From contig JADJMO010000002.1 of assembly GCA_016709545.1 (NCBI GenBank), forward strand, positions 62,001-126,000: 64,000 nucleotides of DNA, read 5' to 3'. A program made the translations under genes and the position numbers. The notes under the pieces were generated by a model. That model was not told the origin of the DNA. It ran no database searches and was given only the letters and a program-made list of their open reading frames with translations. This stretch comes from Myxococcales bacterium (GTDB lineage Bacteria > Myxococcota_A > Polyangia > Polyangiales > JADJMO01). Below, in pieces: positions 19,292 through 29,601 of this stretch (position 1 is its first letter; every line of letters begins with the position of its first letter).

Positions 19292-20570
19292 TCAGAGTGG
19301 CGTGGGCGCCGCGAAGTACTTGGTGACCGCGTTCTTGAACTGGTCGCCGTCGGTGGTGATGTAGGTCTGGTTGCCCGCGCCGGTGCCGAACACCGCCCCG
19401 ACGCCGCCCGCGGCGACGAACTCCGCCACGTGCGAGAACAGGTAGCGCACGCGGTTGTCGCGGTAGTGCCCCGCCGTGCCGCCGGGCTTGTCGCTCGGCA
19501 CCCCGAACGGCATCTGCCACCAGAGCAGCGGCAGGTCCATCCCGGTGGCGATCGCCTTGGCCCAGCTCAGGTGCTCCTTGAAGTTGGGGGAGGTGGTGTT
19601 GGTCTCGTCCCAGTAGAACTTCCCGGTGCGCTTGCAGTTGGGATCGGTGCCGAGCTCGAAGCACCCCGCGTCGCGGTCGAGCGTCTCGATCACCATGAGG
19701 TCGGCCTCGGCCGCGCCGATCTTCTTCAGGTACGCGACGGTGGCCGCGGTGTCGCCGGCCCAGCCGCTCGCGTGGAAGCCGATGAGCGTCTTGGGCGCGT
19801 AGGTGCGCGCGAGCTTGACGAGGCACTTGCCGAGGCCGGTCACGTCGTCGGGCAGCCCCGCGCAGTCGGCCGCGTGCTTGGTGACCGCCACCTTCTGCTT
19901 GGTCGGATCGGCGTTGGCCTGCTGCGTGTACGCCCAGAAGTCCGGCTCGAAGTGCACGACGGCCGGCTTGCCGAACGCGCCGAGCCGCTGGAACATGAGC
20001 TTCGCGCCGGACCAGTACGCGGCCATGTACGTGTCGTTGGTGAGCACCGAGAGGTTGTTCTCGTCCCACGCGGCCATCGAGTAGAGCGTGAACATCGGCG
20101 TCACGCCCTTGGCCGCCGCGCTGTCGGTGAGGATGTTCACGAACGTCCCGCCCGCGTTCCAGTCGGGCCAGCCGCCGCTGCCCTGCAGGCCGACCAGGTA
20201 GGCGTAGTGCAGGTCGAGCGTCGGCCCGAGCGTGTAGGCGCCGTCCCTTGCTGTGATCGCTCGCGAGGTCGTTGCCCATCCCGATGAGGAAGTTGCTCTT
20301 GCCGCGCAGCGTGGCGGCGATCTTCGCGGCCTTGCTCCCGCTCGGTCCGGTGTCGGGCGGCGTGCCCGTGTCGACGGGGGTGCCCGTGTCGACGGGGGTG
20401 CCCGTGTCGACGGCGCTGCCGGTGTCGACGCTCGCGTCGCCGAGGGGCCCGGTGTCGGTCCCACCGCCATCGATCGCCGTGTCGTCGAGCCCGCTGTCGT
20501 CTGACGATTCGGCGCCCGGATCCGAGCTGCAGCCCACGGCGAGGAACGCGAGGAGAAGGGTGCGACGCAT
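19292..20570 (-). CDS. surface lipoprotein with D-T-G-rich linker and TIM-barrel-like body (one-base frameshift)
   Basis: The signal peptide LLLAFLAVGCSS (Cys at about 13) is followed by a linker with three VDTGTP repeats and then KIAATLRGKSNFLIGMGNDLASDHSK. The frame then breaks. The continuation, DGAYTLGPTLDLHYAYLVGL, lies in another frame and runs to the stop at 19292 as a complete domain. The domain has features of a glycoside-hydrolase-like barrel (VVHFEPDFWAY, LIGFHASGWAG, LMVIETLDRD, and a WDETN motif). AAGGGACGG at about 20243-20250 would need one G fewer to stay in frame. The intact protein would be about 425 residues. The family is not identified with confidence. It may be a real pseudogene or a sequencing indel. 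Confidence 0.7.
20363..20416 (-). repeat. 18-bp tandem repeat encoding VDTGTP linker units
   Basis: Three consecutive 18-bp units occur at 20363-20380, 20381-20398 and 20399-20416. The first two are identical and the third differs near its end. On the coding strand they encode repeated Val-Asp-Thr-Gly-Thr-Pro in the linker just after the lipobox. Such repeats can change copy number by slippage while keeping the frame. Confidence 0.85.
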
Positions 20571-20709
20571 CACGTCGGAGAGACTGCGAGCGACATGCCA
20601 TGCGCCGAGCTCTACCGATTCGAGGCGCGCGGGCGTCTGGCGAGGGTTCGAGCCCCCATGCCGAGGGCAGTTCCCCCCAGTCCCCGGGCACAAGTAGAGT
20701 GCGTCCTGC

Positions 20710-23082
20710 ATGACCGATGCGGCCACCGTCGTCGAGGCGCTGCTCGACCCCGAGGTGCGCTGGGTCGCGCTCGTCGGCCCGCCCGGCGTGGGCAAGAGCC
20801 ACCTCGCCGCGGCCGCCGTCGAGGCGCTCCCGGAGGGCGCGTTCGTCGTCGTGCGCCGGGTCTCGCTCGCAGAGGTCACGACCGCGGCCGCGCTCGCCGA
20901 CGCGATCGGTGATCTGCCCGACGACGCCGCGCTGCTCGTGCTCGATGGCGCCGACGGCGTCCCTGCGGCAACGCTCGAGGGCGTGCGCGCCTCGGGTGCG
21001 CGGGTGCTCTCCACCTCGCACGCGCCGCCGCTCTCCGACGTCACGACCCTCGAGGTGCGACCGCTCGCGGTGCCCGCCGGCGACCGGCTCGAGGGCCCCG
21101 CCGCCGATCTGCTGCTCGACCGCGCCCGCCGCGCGCGTCCGGGGTTCTCGCCCAGCGAAGCCGACGCCGCCGTGCTGGCCGCGCTCGTGCGCGAGCTCGA
21201 TGGCCTGCCGCTCGCGATCGAGCTCGCCGCGCCCCGCCTCGCGGTGATGAGCCCGACCGCGCTGCTCCACCGCGTGCGTTCGAGCCGCGCGGTGCTGCGG
21301 GGCGCGACCCGGTCGTTCGACGCCGCGGTGCACGGCGCGTTCGCCGCGCTCGAGGACGCCGAGCGCTCGGCCCTCGGCCAGCTGTGCGTGTTCGTCGGCG
21401 GAGCCACGATCGAGGCCGCCGAGGCCGTGGTCGATCTGTCCGCGCACGAGGGCGCGCCGCCCGTCCTTGACGTGCTCGGCGTGCTGCGCACCCGCGCGAT
21501 GGTGACGAGCGTGGAGGGCCCCGACGGTGAGGTGCGCCTCGGCATGCTGCGCTCGGTGCGCGACTTCGTGGCGCGGCAGACGAGCCCGGCGGAGCTGGTC
21601 GCGGCGCGCCGGCGGCACGCGGCCCACTTCGCCGACGCCGCCGAGGCCATCGTGGCAGATCCACGCCGACTGCTCTGCGAGCGCGCCGAGCTCGTCGCCG
21701 TGGTCGAGCGCATCCTCGGAGAACGCCCGGTCACCGCGCGGGTGGCCGAGCCTGCGCTCCGCGTGATCCTCGCGCTCCATCCCGGCCACGAGGCCCCCGC
21801 GCCGCGCGGGTGGGCGCCGCTCGTCGAGGCCGGCATCGAGGCCACCCGCGACTCGGGGGCCGATCCGAGCCTCGTCGCGCGGGGCCTCGCCGCGCGCGGG
21901 TCGCTGCGTCGCGCGCTCGGCGAAGAGGCGGGCGCGCTCCGCGATCTGGTCCGCGCGCGGGAGCTCGGTCGGCGCGCGGCGCTGCCGCGGGTCGAGGGCA
22001 TCGCCACGCTGGAGATCGCGCGGCTCCTCCACGACCGAGGCGCGCTCGACGAGGCCGCCGACCACGCCCGGGCCGCCATCTCCACGCTGCGCGGGTCGCC
22101 GCTCGAGCTGGAGGCCACCGAGCTGCTGGCCGCGGTCGCCCGGGACCGGGGCGCGGTCGAGGAGTCGCGCGCGCTGCTCGAGGGCGCCGCGCTGCTCGCC
22201 GATCGCTTCGGCGAGAAGGCCCGCTCCACGATCGACCGGGCCCTCGCCGAGCTCGCGCTCGACCTCGATCGCCACGACGAGGCCCGCCGCCTTCTCGCCC
22301 GGCGCGACGACCACCCGGGCTGGGATCTCCTCGAGGCCGGACTCGCGCACGGCGTCGGCGATCTCGGCGCGGCCCTGCGCCTCGCCGACCTCGCCGCCGA
22401 GCGCGCGCGCGCCGCCGAGCTGCGCCTGGTCGAGGCGTCGGCGCTCGCCGAGCGGGCACTGGTCCGCTTGCGCGAGGGCGCTCTCGGCGAGGTGCCCGTC
22501 CTCCTGCGCGCCGCGCGCGAGCGCACCGAGGGGCTGCCGCACCGTCATGCCGTGATCTACGAGGCGCTCTCGGCCCACCTGGTCGCGCGGGTCACGCCGA
22601 GCGCGCCGCGGGTCCCGCTCGGCGCCGCGGCGCAGCGCGATCCCGTCGCCGCCGCTCTGGCAGCAAGTGGCAGCATCGATGCGCCGCGGACGGGCTGGGA
22701 TCGGCGACTCCGCGTCCTCGCCGCCGCGCTCGGCGCCTCTCCCACGCGCGTCGCGCCGCCCGCCGGCGCGTGGGTCGTGGGCGCGGAGGGGCGATCGTGT
22801 CGCGCCCCCGGTGGAGACGTCGTCGACCTCGAGCGCCGTCGTCCGCTCGCGCGCATCGTGCACCGCCTCGCCCTGCAGCGCCGGGATCACGCCGGTGTCG
22901 CGCTGTCTGCGGACGATCTGCTCGAGGCGGGGTGGCCGGGCGAGCGCATCCTCGCCGCCGCGGGCGCGCACCGCGTCCGGGTGGCCGTCTCCACGCTGCG
23001 CAAGCTCGGCCTGCGCGACCTGCTGCTCACGACCGAGGACGGCTACACCCTCGACCCCCGGACGCCGCTGGTCTTCGAGTAG
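20710..23082 (+). CDS. AAA/NB-ARC-like ATPase regulator with TPR-like repeats and C-terminal winged-helix-like domain
   Basis: The protein has 790 residues. The N-terminal P-loop is LVGPPGVGKSHLAAAAV (residues 20-36) and Walker B is ALLVLDGADG near 76. A LuxR/AfsR-style region follows with GLPLAIELAAPRL near 170 and a vFVGGATIEAAEAV-like four-helix segment. Residues 380-640 are Ala/Leu/Glu-rich helical repeats (TPR-like). The last 80 residues, from PLARIVHRLALQRRDHAGVALSADDLLEAGWPGE to VRVAVSTLRKLGL, look like the winged-helix DNA-binding end of SARP-like regulators. It is probably a signal-integrating transcription factor. TAGAGT at 20695-20700 lies nine bases before the ATG. The kinase gene follows after 4 bp, which suggests functional coupling. 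Confidence 0.8.
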   Translation: MTDAATVVEALLDPEVRWVALVGPPGVGKSHLAAAAVEALPEGAFVVVRRVSLAEVTTAAALADAIGDLPDDAALLVLDGADGVPAATLEGVRASGARVLSTSHAPPLSDVTTLEVRPLAVPAGDRLEGPAADLLLDRARRARPGFSPSEADAAVLAALVRELDGLPLAIELAAPRLAVMSPTALLHRVRSSRAVLRGATRSFDAAVHGAFAALEDAERSALGQLCVFVGGATIEAAEAVVDLSAHEGAPPVLDVLGVLRTRAMVTSVEGPDGEVRLGMLRSVRDFVARQTSPAELVAARRRHAAHFADAAEAIVADPRRLLCERAELVAVVERILGERPVTARVAEPALRVILALHPGHEAPAPRGWAPLVEAGIEATRDSGADPSLVARGLAARGSLRRALGEEAGALRDLVRARELGRRAALPRVEGIATLEIARLLHDRGALDEAADHARAAISTLRGSPLELEATELLAAVARDRGAVEESRALLEGAALLADRFGEKARSTIDRALAELALDLDRHDEARRLLARRDDHPGWDLLEAGLAHGVGDLGAALRLADLAAERARAAELRLVEASALAERALVRLREGALGEVPVLLRAARERTEGLPHRHAVIYEALSAHLVARVTPSAPRVPLGAAAQRDPVAAALAASGSIDAPRTGWDRRLRVLAAALGASPTRVAPPAGAWVVGAEGRSCRAPGGDVVDLERRRPLARIVHRLALQRRDHAGVALSADDLLEAGWPGERILAAAGAHRVRVAVSTLRKLGLRDLLLTTEDGYTLDPRTPLVFE

Positions 23083-23086
23083 GGCC

Positions 23087-24838
<1,752 letters not shown>

Positions 24839-24854
24839 CGCGGTTTGATTGGGT

Positions 24855-24882
24855 TTGACGCCCACGGGGGCCTACCTAGTGC
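24855..24882 (+). promoter_or_regulatory. candidate sigma-70-type promoter for the 24922 lipoprotein
   Basis: TTGACG (24855-24860) is followed by a 16-bp spacer and TAGTGC (24877-24882), about 40 bp before the ATG. An AAGGAG ribosome binding site lies seven bases upstream of that ATG. A near-duplicate TTGATT lies just upstream. The -35 is good and the -10 is weak. Confidence 0.35.
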
Positions 24883-24921
24883 GGGCGCTGGCAAGTCGCC
24901 GGCGCCACCAAGGAGCCCGTC

Positions 24922-25437
24922 ATGCGTACCTCGATCCTCGTCCTCGCCGCCCTCTCCTGCCTCGCCGGATGCAACAAGGACCTCGTCGACAGCGCGGAGG
25001 CCAAGGAGGGCGACAAGGCGGAGGCCAAGTCCAAGCTCAAGACCGTCGACCTCGCCCCGCTCCCGCTCACCATCGAGGTCAAGGGTGGCATCGGCGCCAT
25101 GGACATGTCGATCGGCAAGAGCCACAGCGTCACCGTCGACACGGGGGACGACGCCTCGGTCAACGTCTCCGACGCCGAGTTCTCGTTCACCGAGCTCAAG
25201 GAGAGCTACGAGAAGGACACGATCCTGTTCCCGTTCAAGAAGTGGGAGAAGCAGGACAAGAAGACCGCCATCCTGCAGTTCGTGAACGAGGGCAAGAAGG
25301 GCTACATCGGCCTCATGGCGGTCGAGGTCGGCGGCAAGAAGTACTTCTGCAAGACCACGGGCCTCGACGGCATGCCGAGCGTCGACGCGGCCCAGAAGAG
25401 CCTCGACTGGTGCAAGAACCTCAAGGCCGCCAAGTAG
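24922..25437 (+). CDS. lipoprotein of unknown function
   Basis: The protein has 171 residues. A lipoprotein signal (LAALSCLAGC, Cys at about 17) is followed by a charged Lys/Glu/Asp-rich linker, and then a small domain with alternating strand-like segments (LPLTIEVKGGIGAMDMSIG and SVTVDTGDDASVNVSD) and the sequence KKYFCKTTGLDGMPSVDAAQKSLDWCKNL. The two C-terminal Cys could form a disulfide. Homologous small lipoproteins with a K-x-F-x-C-K-T...C ending are known only as hypothetical proteins to me. The gene has a clear AAGGAG ribosome binding site, unlike most genes here. It precedes the PLP decarboxylase gene by 34 bp. Confidence 0.82.
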   Translation: MRTSILVLAALSCLAGCNKDLVDSAEAKEGDKAEAKSKLKTVDLAPLPLTIEVKGGIGAMDMSIGKSHSVTVDTGDDASVNVSDAEFSFTELKESYEKDTILFPFKKWEKQDKKTAILQFVNEGKKGYIGLMAVEVGGKKYFCKTTGLDGMPSVDAAQKSLDWCKNLKAAK

Positions 25438-25471
25438 CGGGCTCGGCTGCGAGACGGTACCTTCGCGCGGC

Positions 25472-26852
25472 TTGGCCTCCGCGCTGGATCTCGACCGGGA
25501 GCAACGGCGCGCGCTGTTCGCCGAGCTGTGCGCGCTGCTCGACGCGCCGCCCCCTGGTCTCCCCGACCGGCGGACCTCGCCCGCACCTCGACCTCGCGAG
25601 CCCGGTCGACCCTCTCGCCGCCTTGCGCGCGGTCGCCGAGGGCCTCTGTGCGGGGCAGGTGCACCCGACGAACCCGCGGTATTTCGGGCTCAACCTGCCC
25701 ACGCCCGCCACCGTGGCGGTGGTGGCCGAGGCGCTCGTCGCCGCGCGGAATCCGCAGCTCGCCACGCACGGTCACGCGCCGTTCGCGGTCGAGCTCGAGG
25801 CCGAGACGCTCCGCGCGATCGCGCGCCGGCTCGGGCTCGAAGAGCCGGTCGAGGGCACGTTCACGACCGGCGCGGCGGAGGCCAACCTGATGGCCGTCGC
25901 GACCGCGCTCGTCGTGGCGCACCCCGAGGTGGTGACCGGGGGCGTGCGGGCGCTCGCCGCCGACCCGACGCTCTACGCCTCGGCCGAGGCGCACCCCACC
26001 GTGACCCGCGCCGCGCGCCTCGCCGGCCTCGGCGCCGACGCGGTGCGCACCATCCCGACCGACGCGACCCACCGGCTCAAGCTGCGCGCGCTCCACGAGG
26101 CGCTCGCGCACGATCGCGCGGCGGGAAAGCGCCCATTGCTCGTCGTCGCGACGGCCGGCACCACCAGCGGCGGCACGTTCGATCCGCTCGACGAGATCGT
26201 CGAGGCCGCCACCCGCGCCGGCGCGCAGGTCCACGTCGACGCGGCGTACGGCGGTCTGGCCGGGTTCGTGCCCGAGCTCGCGCCGCTGCTCGCGGGCGTG
26301 GGTCGCGCGGACTCGGTCGCCTTCGATCCGCACAAGGCGCTCGCGGTGCCGCTGGGCGCCGGCGTGTTCCTCACGCGGCGGCCCGGCGCGCTCGCGGCCA
26401 CGTTCGGGGTGCGCGCGGGCTACATGCCGCGCGGCGCCACGCGCGACCCGTACGCGCTCTCCCCGCGCTGGTCGCGGCGGTTCGTCGGCCTCCCCACCTA
26501 CCTCGTGCTCGCGACCCTCGGCGAGGTCGGCGTCGCCGCGTTCCTGCGCGAGCAGGTCGCGCTCGCGGATCGCCTGCGCGAGCGCCTCACCGCGCACGGC
26601 TTCCGCGTCGTCAACGACACGCGCCTGCCCATCGTGTGCTTCGTCGACGGAGGACCGCTCGGCGACGGGGCCGCCCACCTCGAGCGCCTGCGCCGCGCCG
26701 CGATCGCCGGGGACGACGGCTGGACCTCGCTCGTGCACTTCGCCAACGGCAAGCGCGCCCTCCGCGCCTGCATCACGAGCCACCGCACCACCGCCGCCGA
26801 CGTCGATCGCCTCGTCGACGCGCTCGTCACCGCCCGCGAGCCTCCGCGCTAG
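25472..26852 (+). CDS. pyridoxal-phosphate-dependent group II decarboxylase family protein (one-base frameshift)
   Basis: The TTG at 25472 opens a frame reading LDLDREQRRALFAELCALL, which is helical and typical of this family's N-terminus. It loses sense near LPDRR at about 25565-25580. The adjacent frame then takes over with RPHLDLASPVDPLAALRA and stays open to 26852. Family elements are GTFTTGAAEANLMA, VVATAGTTSGGTFDPLDEI, HVDAAYGG and the PLP Schiff-base lysine in FDPHKALAVP. Removing one base in the GGCGGACC region restores a single protein of about 459 residues. Members decarboxylate Glu, Tyr, Trp, DOPA or diaminobutyrate; the substrate is unknown. TACCTT at 25458-25463 lies eight bases before the TTG. 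The DUF455 gene follows after 9 bp. Confidence 0.8.
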
Positions 26853-26861
26853 GCTGCTCGT

Positions 26862-27692
26862 GTGCCGAGCGATCCCGCCGAAGGAACCGTCGAGGCGTGG
26901 GCGCTCGCCTACGTGACGAGCGAGTCGCTCGCGCACAAGCTCGCGCCGCCGGCGGTCCCGACCGTCTGGGAAGATGCGCCGCCCGCGCGTCGCCTCTCTC
27001 ACCCAGGGCGTCCGCCCGAGCTCCGCGTGATCGAGCGCGCCGAGAAGACCCGCGGCCTCACCACCCCCCGCGGGCGCGCGCGCGCGGTGCACACGTTCTT
27101 CCACCACGAGCTCCAGGCCGCCGAGCTCATGGCCTGGGCGGTGCTCGCCTTCCCCGACACGCCGCGGGCGTTCCGCGAGGGGCTCCTGCGCATCGCGCTC
27201 GACGAGGTCCGCCACATGGGGTTCTACGCGCGGCACCTCGAGCTGCTCGGGTTCCGCTTCGGCGACTTCCCCGTGCGCGATTGGTTCTGGGCGCGCGTGC
27301 CGAGCTGCGCCGACGCGGTGTCGTTCGTCTCGGTGATGGGGCTCGGGCTCGAGAGCGCCAACCTCGACCACGCGGCCCAGTTCGCCGCGCGATTTCGCGC
27401 GCTCGGCGACGAGGAGGGCGCGCGCATCCAGGAGCTCGTCGGGCTCGAGGAGATCGCCCACGTGCGGTTCGGCGCGCGGTGGTTCTGCGCGCTCTCCGGC
27501 GCCCCGGAAGGGACGCTCGACTTCGACCGCTGGTGCGCCGCGCTCCCCGCCCCGCTGAGCCCGCTGCTCATGCGGGGTCGGCCGATCCAGCACGAGGCTC
27601 GCCGCCGCGCCGGCCAGCCCGACACCTTCCTCGAGAGGCTCGCAGCATGGGAGCCCACGCCCCACGCGCCCGGTCACGCGCCTGGGTCCTGA
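26862..27692 (+). CDS. DUF455 family ferritin-like protein
   Basis: The protein has 276 residues and a GTG start. It matches DUF455, a ferritin-like four-helix family related to diiron tRNA hydroxylase MiaE. Helices carry the expected metal-ligand pattern: FFHHELQAAELMAWAVLAF near residue 77 (E and H), RIALDEVRHMGFYARHL near 108 (E-x-x-H), and QELVGLEEIAHVRFGARWF near 190 (E-x-x-H). The activity is unknown; diiron oxygenation is a reasonable inference. It starts 9 bp after the PLP decarboxylase gene, and its last 46 bp overlap the ATP-grasp gene, so all three are likely co-translated. Confidence 0.87.
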   Translation: MPSDPAEGTVEAWALAYVTSESLAHKLAPPAVPTVWEDAPPARRLSHPGRPPELRVIERAEKTRGLTTPRGRARAVHTFFHHELQAAELMAWAVLAFPDTPRAFREGLLRIALDEVRHMGFYARHLELLGFRFGDFPVRDWFWARVPSCADAVSFVSVMGLGLESANLDHAAQFAARFRALGDEEGARIQELVGLEEIAHVRFGARWFCALSGAPEGTLDFDRWCAALPAPLSPLLMRGRPIQHEARRRAGQPDTFLERLAAWEPTPHAPGHAPGS

Positions 27693-28519
27693 ACCTCGAC
27701 GCCGACCTCGAGCTCGGCGCCGGGGCCTCGTACACGCCGAGCAAGCGCGTGCTCACCGCCATGGCCGTCAAGACGGCACCGCTGCGCGCGCTGCTCGATC
27801 CAGGGGACGTCGTCGTGGATGCGACCACGCCGGCCGGCGCGCTGTCGGGCGCGCTCGGGGTCGCGTTCTGCCCGACCCCGCGCGCGCTCGCGTGGCTGCG
27901 TCATGTCGGCGCCGAGCCCGCGCCGCACCCCTCCGTCGAGGTGCTGCGCGTCGTGGCCTCGCGCGCGTTCGGGCTGGCGCTGGGATCGGCGCTGCGGGGC
28001 GCGATCTTCACGTCGGATGCCGCCGTCGTCGCGCGCGTGGTCGCGTCGACGCCCGCGGTCGGTCGGGGGTGGCGCCTCAAGCGCGCATACGGGATGGCCG
28101 GGCGAGGACACCGCGTGGTCGCGGCCGGGACGCTCTCGTCCGCGGACGCCGCCTTCGTCGCCGCGAGCGGTCCCGCCGGTCTGGTCGTCGAGCCGGAGGT
28201 CGAGATCGTCGAGGAGCTCGGCCTGCACGGCGTGCTCACGCCCGAGGGAGCGCTGCGCCACGGCGCGCTCGTGCGGCAGACGTGCGACGCGCACGGGGCC
28301 TGGGTCTCGACGGAGCGCGTGACCGACCACGCAGCGGCGAGCCGGATCTTCGAGGAGCTCGAGCGAGTGGGGCGCGCGCTGCACCGCGCCGACTATTTCG
28401 GTCCGTTCGGGATCGACGCGTTCACCTACCGCGACGGCGCGCGCGTCGCGCTGCAGCCCCGCAGCGAGATCAACCCGCGCTACTCGATGGGCTTCGCGGT
28501 CGGCTTCCTCGGGCGCTAG
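27647..28519 (+). CDS. ATP-grasp-like protein
   Basis: The protein has 290 residues and an ATG at 27647 inside the end of the DUF455 gene. The first half (LNLDADLELGAGASYTPSKR) is unlike known families I recognise. The second half has ATP-grasp features: WRLKRAYGMAGRGHRVV near residue 145 (Lys and Gly-rich loop), GLVVEPEVEIVEELGLHG near 180, and the metal/ATP-binding end GPFGIDAFTY followed by LQPRSEINPRYSMG, with the hallmark E-x-N-P-R. ATP-grasp ligases join a carboxylate to an amine or thiol through an acyl phosphate. Next to a decarboxylase and a diiron protein, it could complete a small-molecule or peptide pathway (inference). The stop overlaps the convergent lipoprotein gene by 4 bp. 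Confidence 0.72.
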   Translation: MGAHAPRARSRAWVLNLDADLELGAGASYTPSKRVLTAMAVKTAPLRALLDPGDVVVDATTPAGALSGALGVAFCPTPRALAWLRHVGAEPAPHPSVEVLRVVASRAFGLALGSALRGAIFTSDAAVVARVVASTPAVGRGWRLKRAYGMAGRGHRVVAAGTLSSADAAFVAASGPAGLVVEPEVEIVEELGLHGVLTPEGALRHGALVRQTCDAHGAWVSTERVTDHAAASRIFEELERVGRALHRADYFGPFGIDAFTYRDGARVALQPRSEINPRYSMGFAVGFLGR

Positions 28520-29562
28520 CGGCAGCAGAGCTGGCGCGCGGCGATGAACGAGCGGGTCCCGGGCGCCGTGGTGAAGCTCGTGCTGCAGCTCGCGACCGCG
28601 GGCTTGGGCGCGTACTTGAAGCTCGACACGTTCGTGCCGTCCGCTGCGGCGACGCAGGTCCCGTCGACGGCGAGCGGCGTCGTCGGGCCCTTGCAGTCGG
28701 CGTCCTTGTAGAGGGTCAGCGTGCCAGAGCAGCTGGCGGTGACGCCGCAGGTGCAGGCCGGACACGTGAGGACGAAGTCGCTGCCGACCGTGCGCGCGTT
28801 GGGGAAGCCCGTCGGGCAGGCGCCGGTGGTCTCCACGCACTCGAGGAACGGCGTGTTGCAGATCGGCGCGGCGCACGTGCCGGCCTTGGGCTCGCACAGG
28901 CGACGGTTGCGCGTCACCGCGGGCTTGTCGGTCTTGGGAGTCACGCCGCACGCGCCGCCGATCGGCGCAGGCGCGGTGCCCTTGAAGAACTTGTCGAGGC
29001 TTCCCGCGAACCCGAGGTTGGCGCACACGTCGGTGCCCACGGAGGTCAAGAGGCTGCCGGTCGAGCCGCAGCTCGCCGTGCCCCCGTAGGCCGTGGGGAT
29101 GGCGCCGTTGCCTGGGCAGGTGGGCTTGGCGCCGACCGCGCAGCTGCACGAGCAACCATCCGTGGCGCTCGCCTCGACGACGTCGGTCTGGGTGTACCCA
29201 GCCGGACAGGGCGTCGACCGATCGACGAGTCCGAAGTGCTTGGCGCCTCCGGGCACCGTCCCGCACTTGCTCTCGTCGCAGGGCGGCGGCGTGTCGGGCT
29301 TGCCCGTGTCGGGCTTGCCCGTATCCAGAGTGCCCGTATCGAGCGTGTCGGTATCGAGCGCGCCCGTGTCGACCGGCGTGCTGTCGAGCGCGCTGGAGTC
29401 GATCGCGCCGGACTCGGGTGGGTTCGTGGTCGTGGTGTCGATGTCCGCGACTGCATCGACGTCGTCCGCGTCCCCGAAGAGGTTCGACGGCTCGTCCGCG
29501 CTCCCCGCCGTCTCGAAGCAACCTGCGAGCAAGCCTGCAAACAAGAGGACCTGCCAGCGCAT
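28516..29562 (-). CDS. Cys-rich lipoprotein with D-T repeat linker
   Basis: The protein has 348 residues with lipobox GLLAGC (Cys at about 15). A long linker has repeated VDTG, LDTG and KPDTG units. The body contains over 20 cysteines in motifs such as CSCSC, CPACTCG and a terminal CCR, so it is probably a disulfide-stabilised surface protein; no family is recognised. ATG 29562 is preferred to an in-frame ATG at 29574, because the latter lies inside TATGAT (29570-29575), a near-consensus -10 seven bases upstream of 29562. The linker DNA has partial 18-bp repeats like those of the 20570 gene. The stop overlaps the ATP-grasp gene by 4 bp. Confidence 0.82.
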   Translation of the reverse strand: MRWQVLLFAGLLAGCFETAGSADEPSNLFGDADDVDAVADIDTTTTNPPESGAIDSSALDSTPVDTGALDTDTLDTGTLDTGKPDTGKPDTPPPCDESKCGTVPGGAKHFGLVDRSTPCPAGYTQTDVVEASATDGCSCSCAVGAKPTCPGNGAIPTAYGGTASCGSTGSLLTSVGTDVCANLGFAGSLDKFFKGTAPAPIGGACGVTPKTDKPAVTRNRRLCEPKAGTCAAPICNTPFLECVETTGACPTGFPNARTVGSDFVLTCPACTCGVTASCSGTLTLYKDADCKGPTTPLAVDGTCVAAADGTNVSSFKYAPKPAVASCSTSFTTAPGTRSFIAARQLCCR

Positions 29563-29569
29563 GTCCTCG

Positions 29570-29575
29570 ATCATA
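29570..29575 (-). promoter_or_regulatory. -10 hexamer TATGAT of a probable leaderless promoter
   Basis: TATGAT on the minus strand differs from the TATAAT consensus at one base and ends seven bases before the ATG at 29562. Transcription would therefore begin at or next to the start codon. No clear -35 is seen 17 bp upstream (CTGGCC). Confidence 0.5.
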
Positions 29576-29601
29576 CCGCCCGCTTTCGCGTGGGCCAGGT
29601 G

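Noticed and set aside
29570..29575. ATG at 29574 as the start of the Cys-rich lipoprotein
   Set aside because: It lies inside a near-consensus TATGAT, and it would add acidic residues before the signal peptide; 29562 is preferred.
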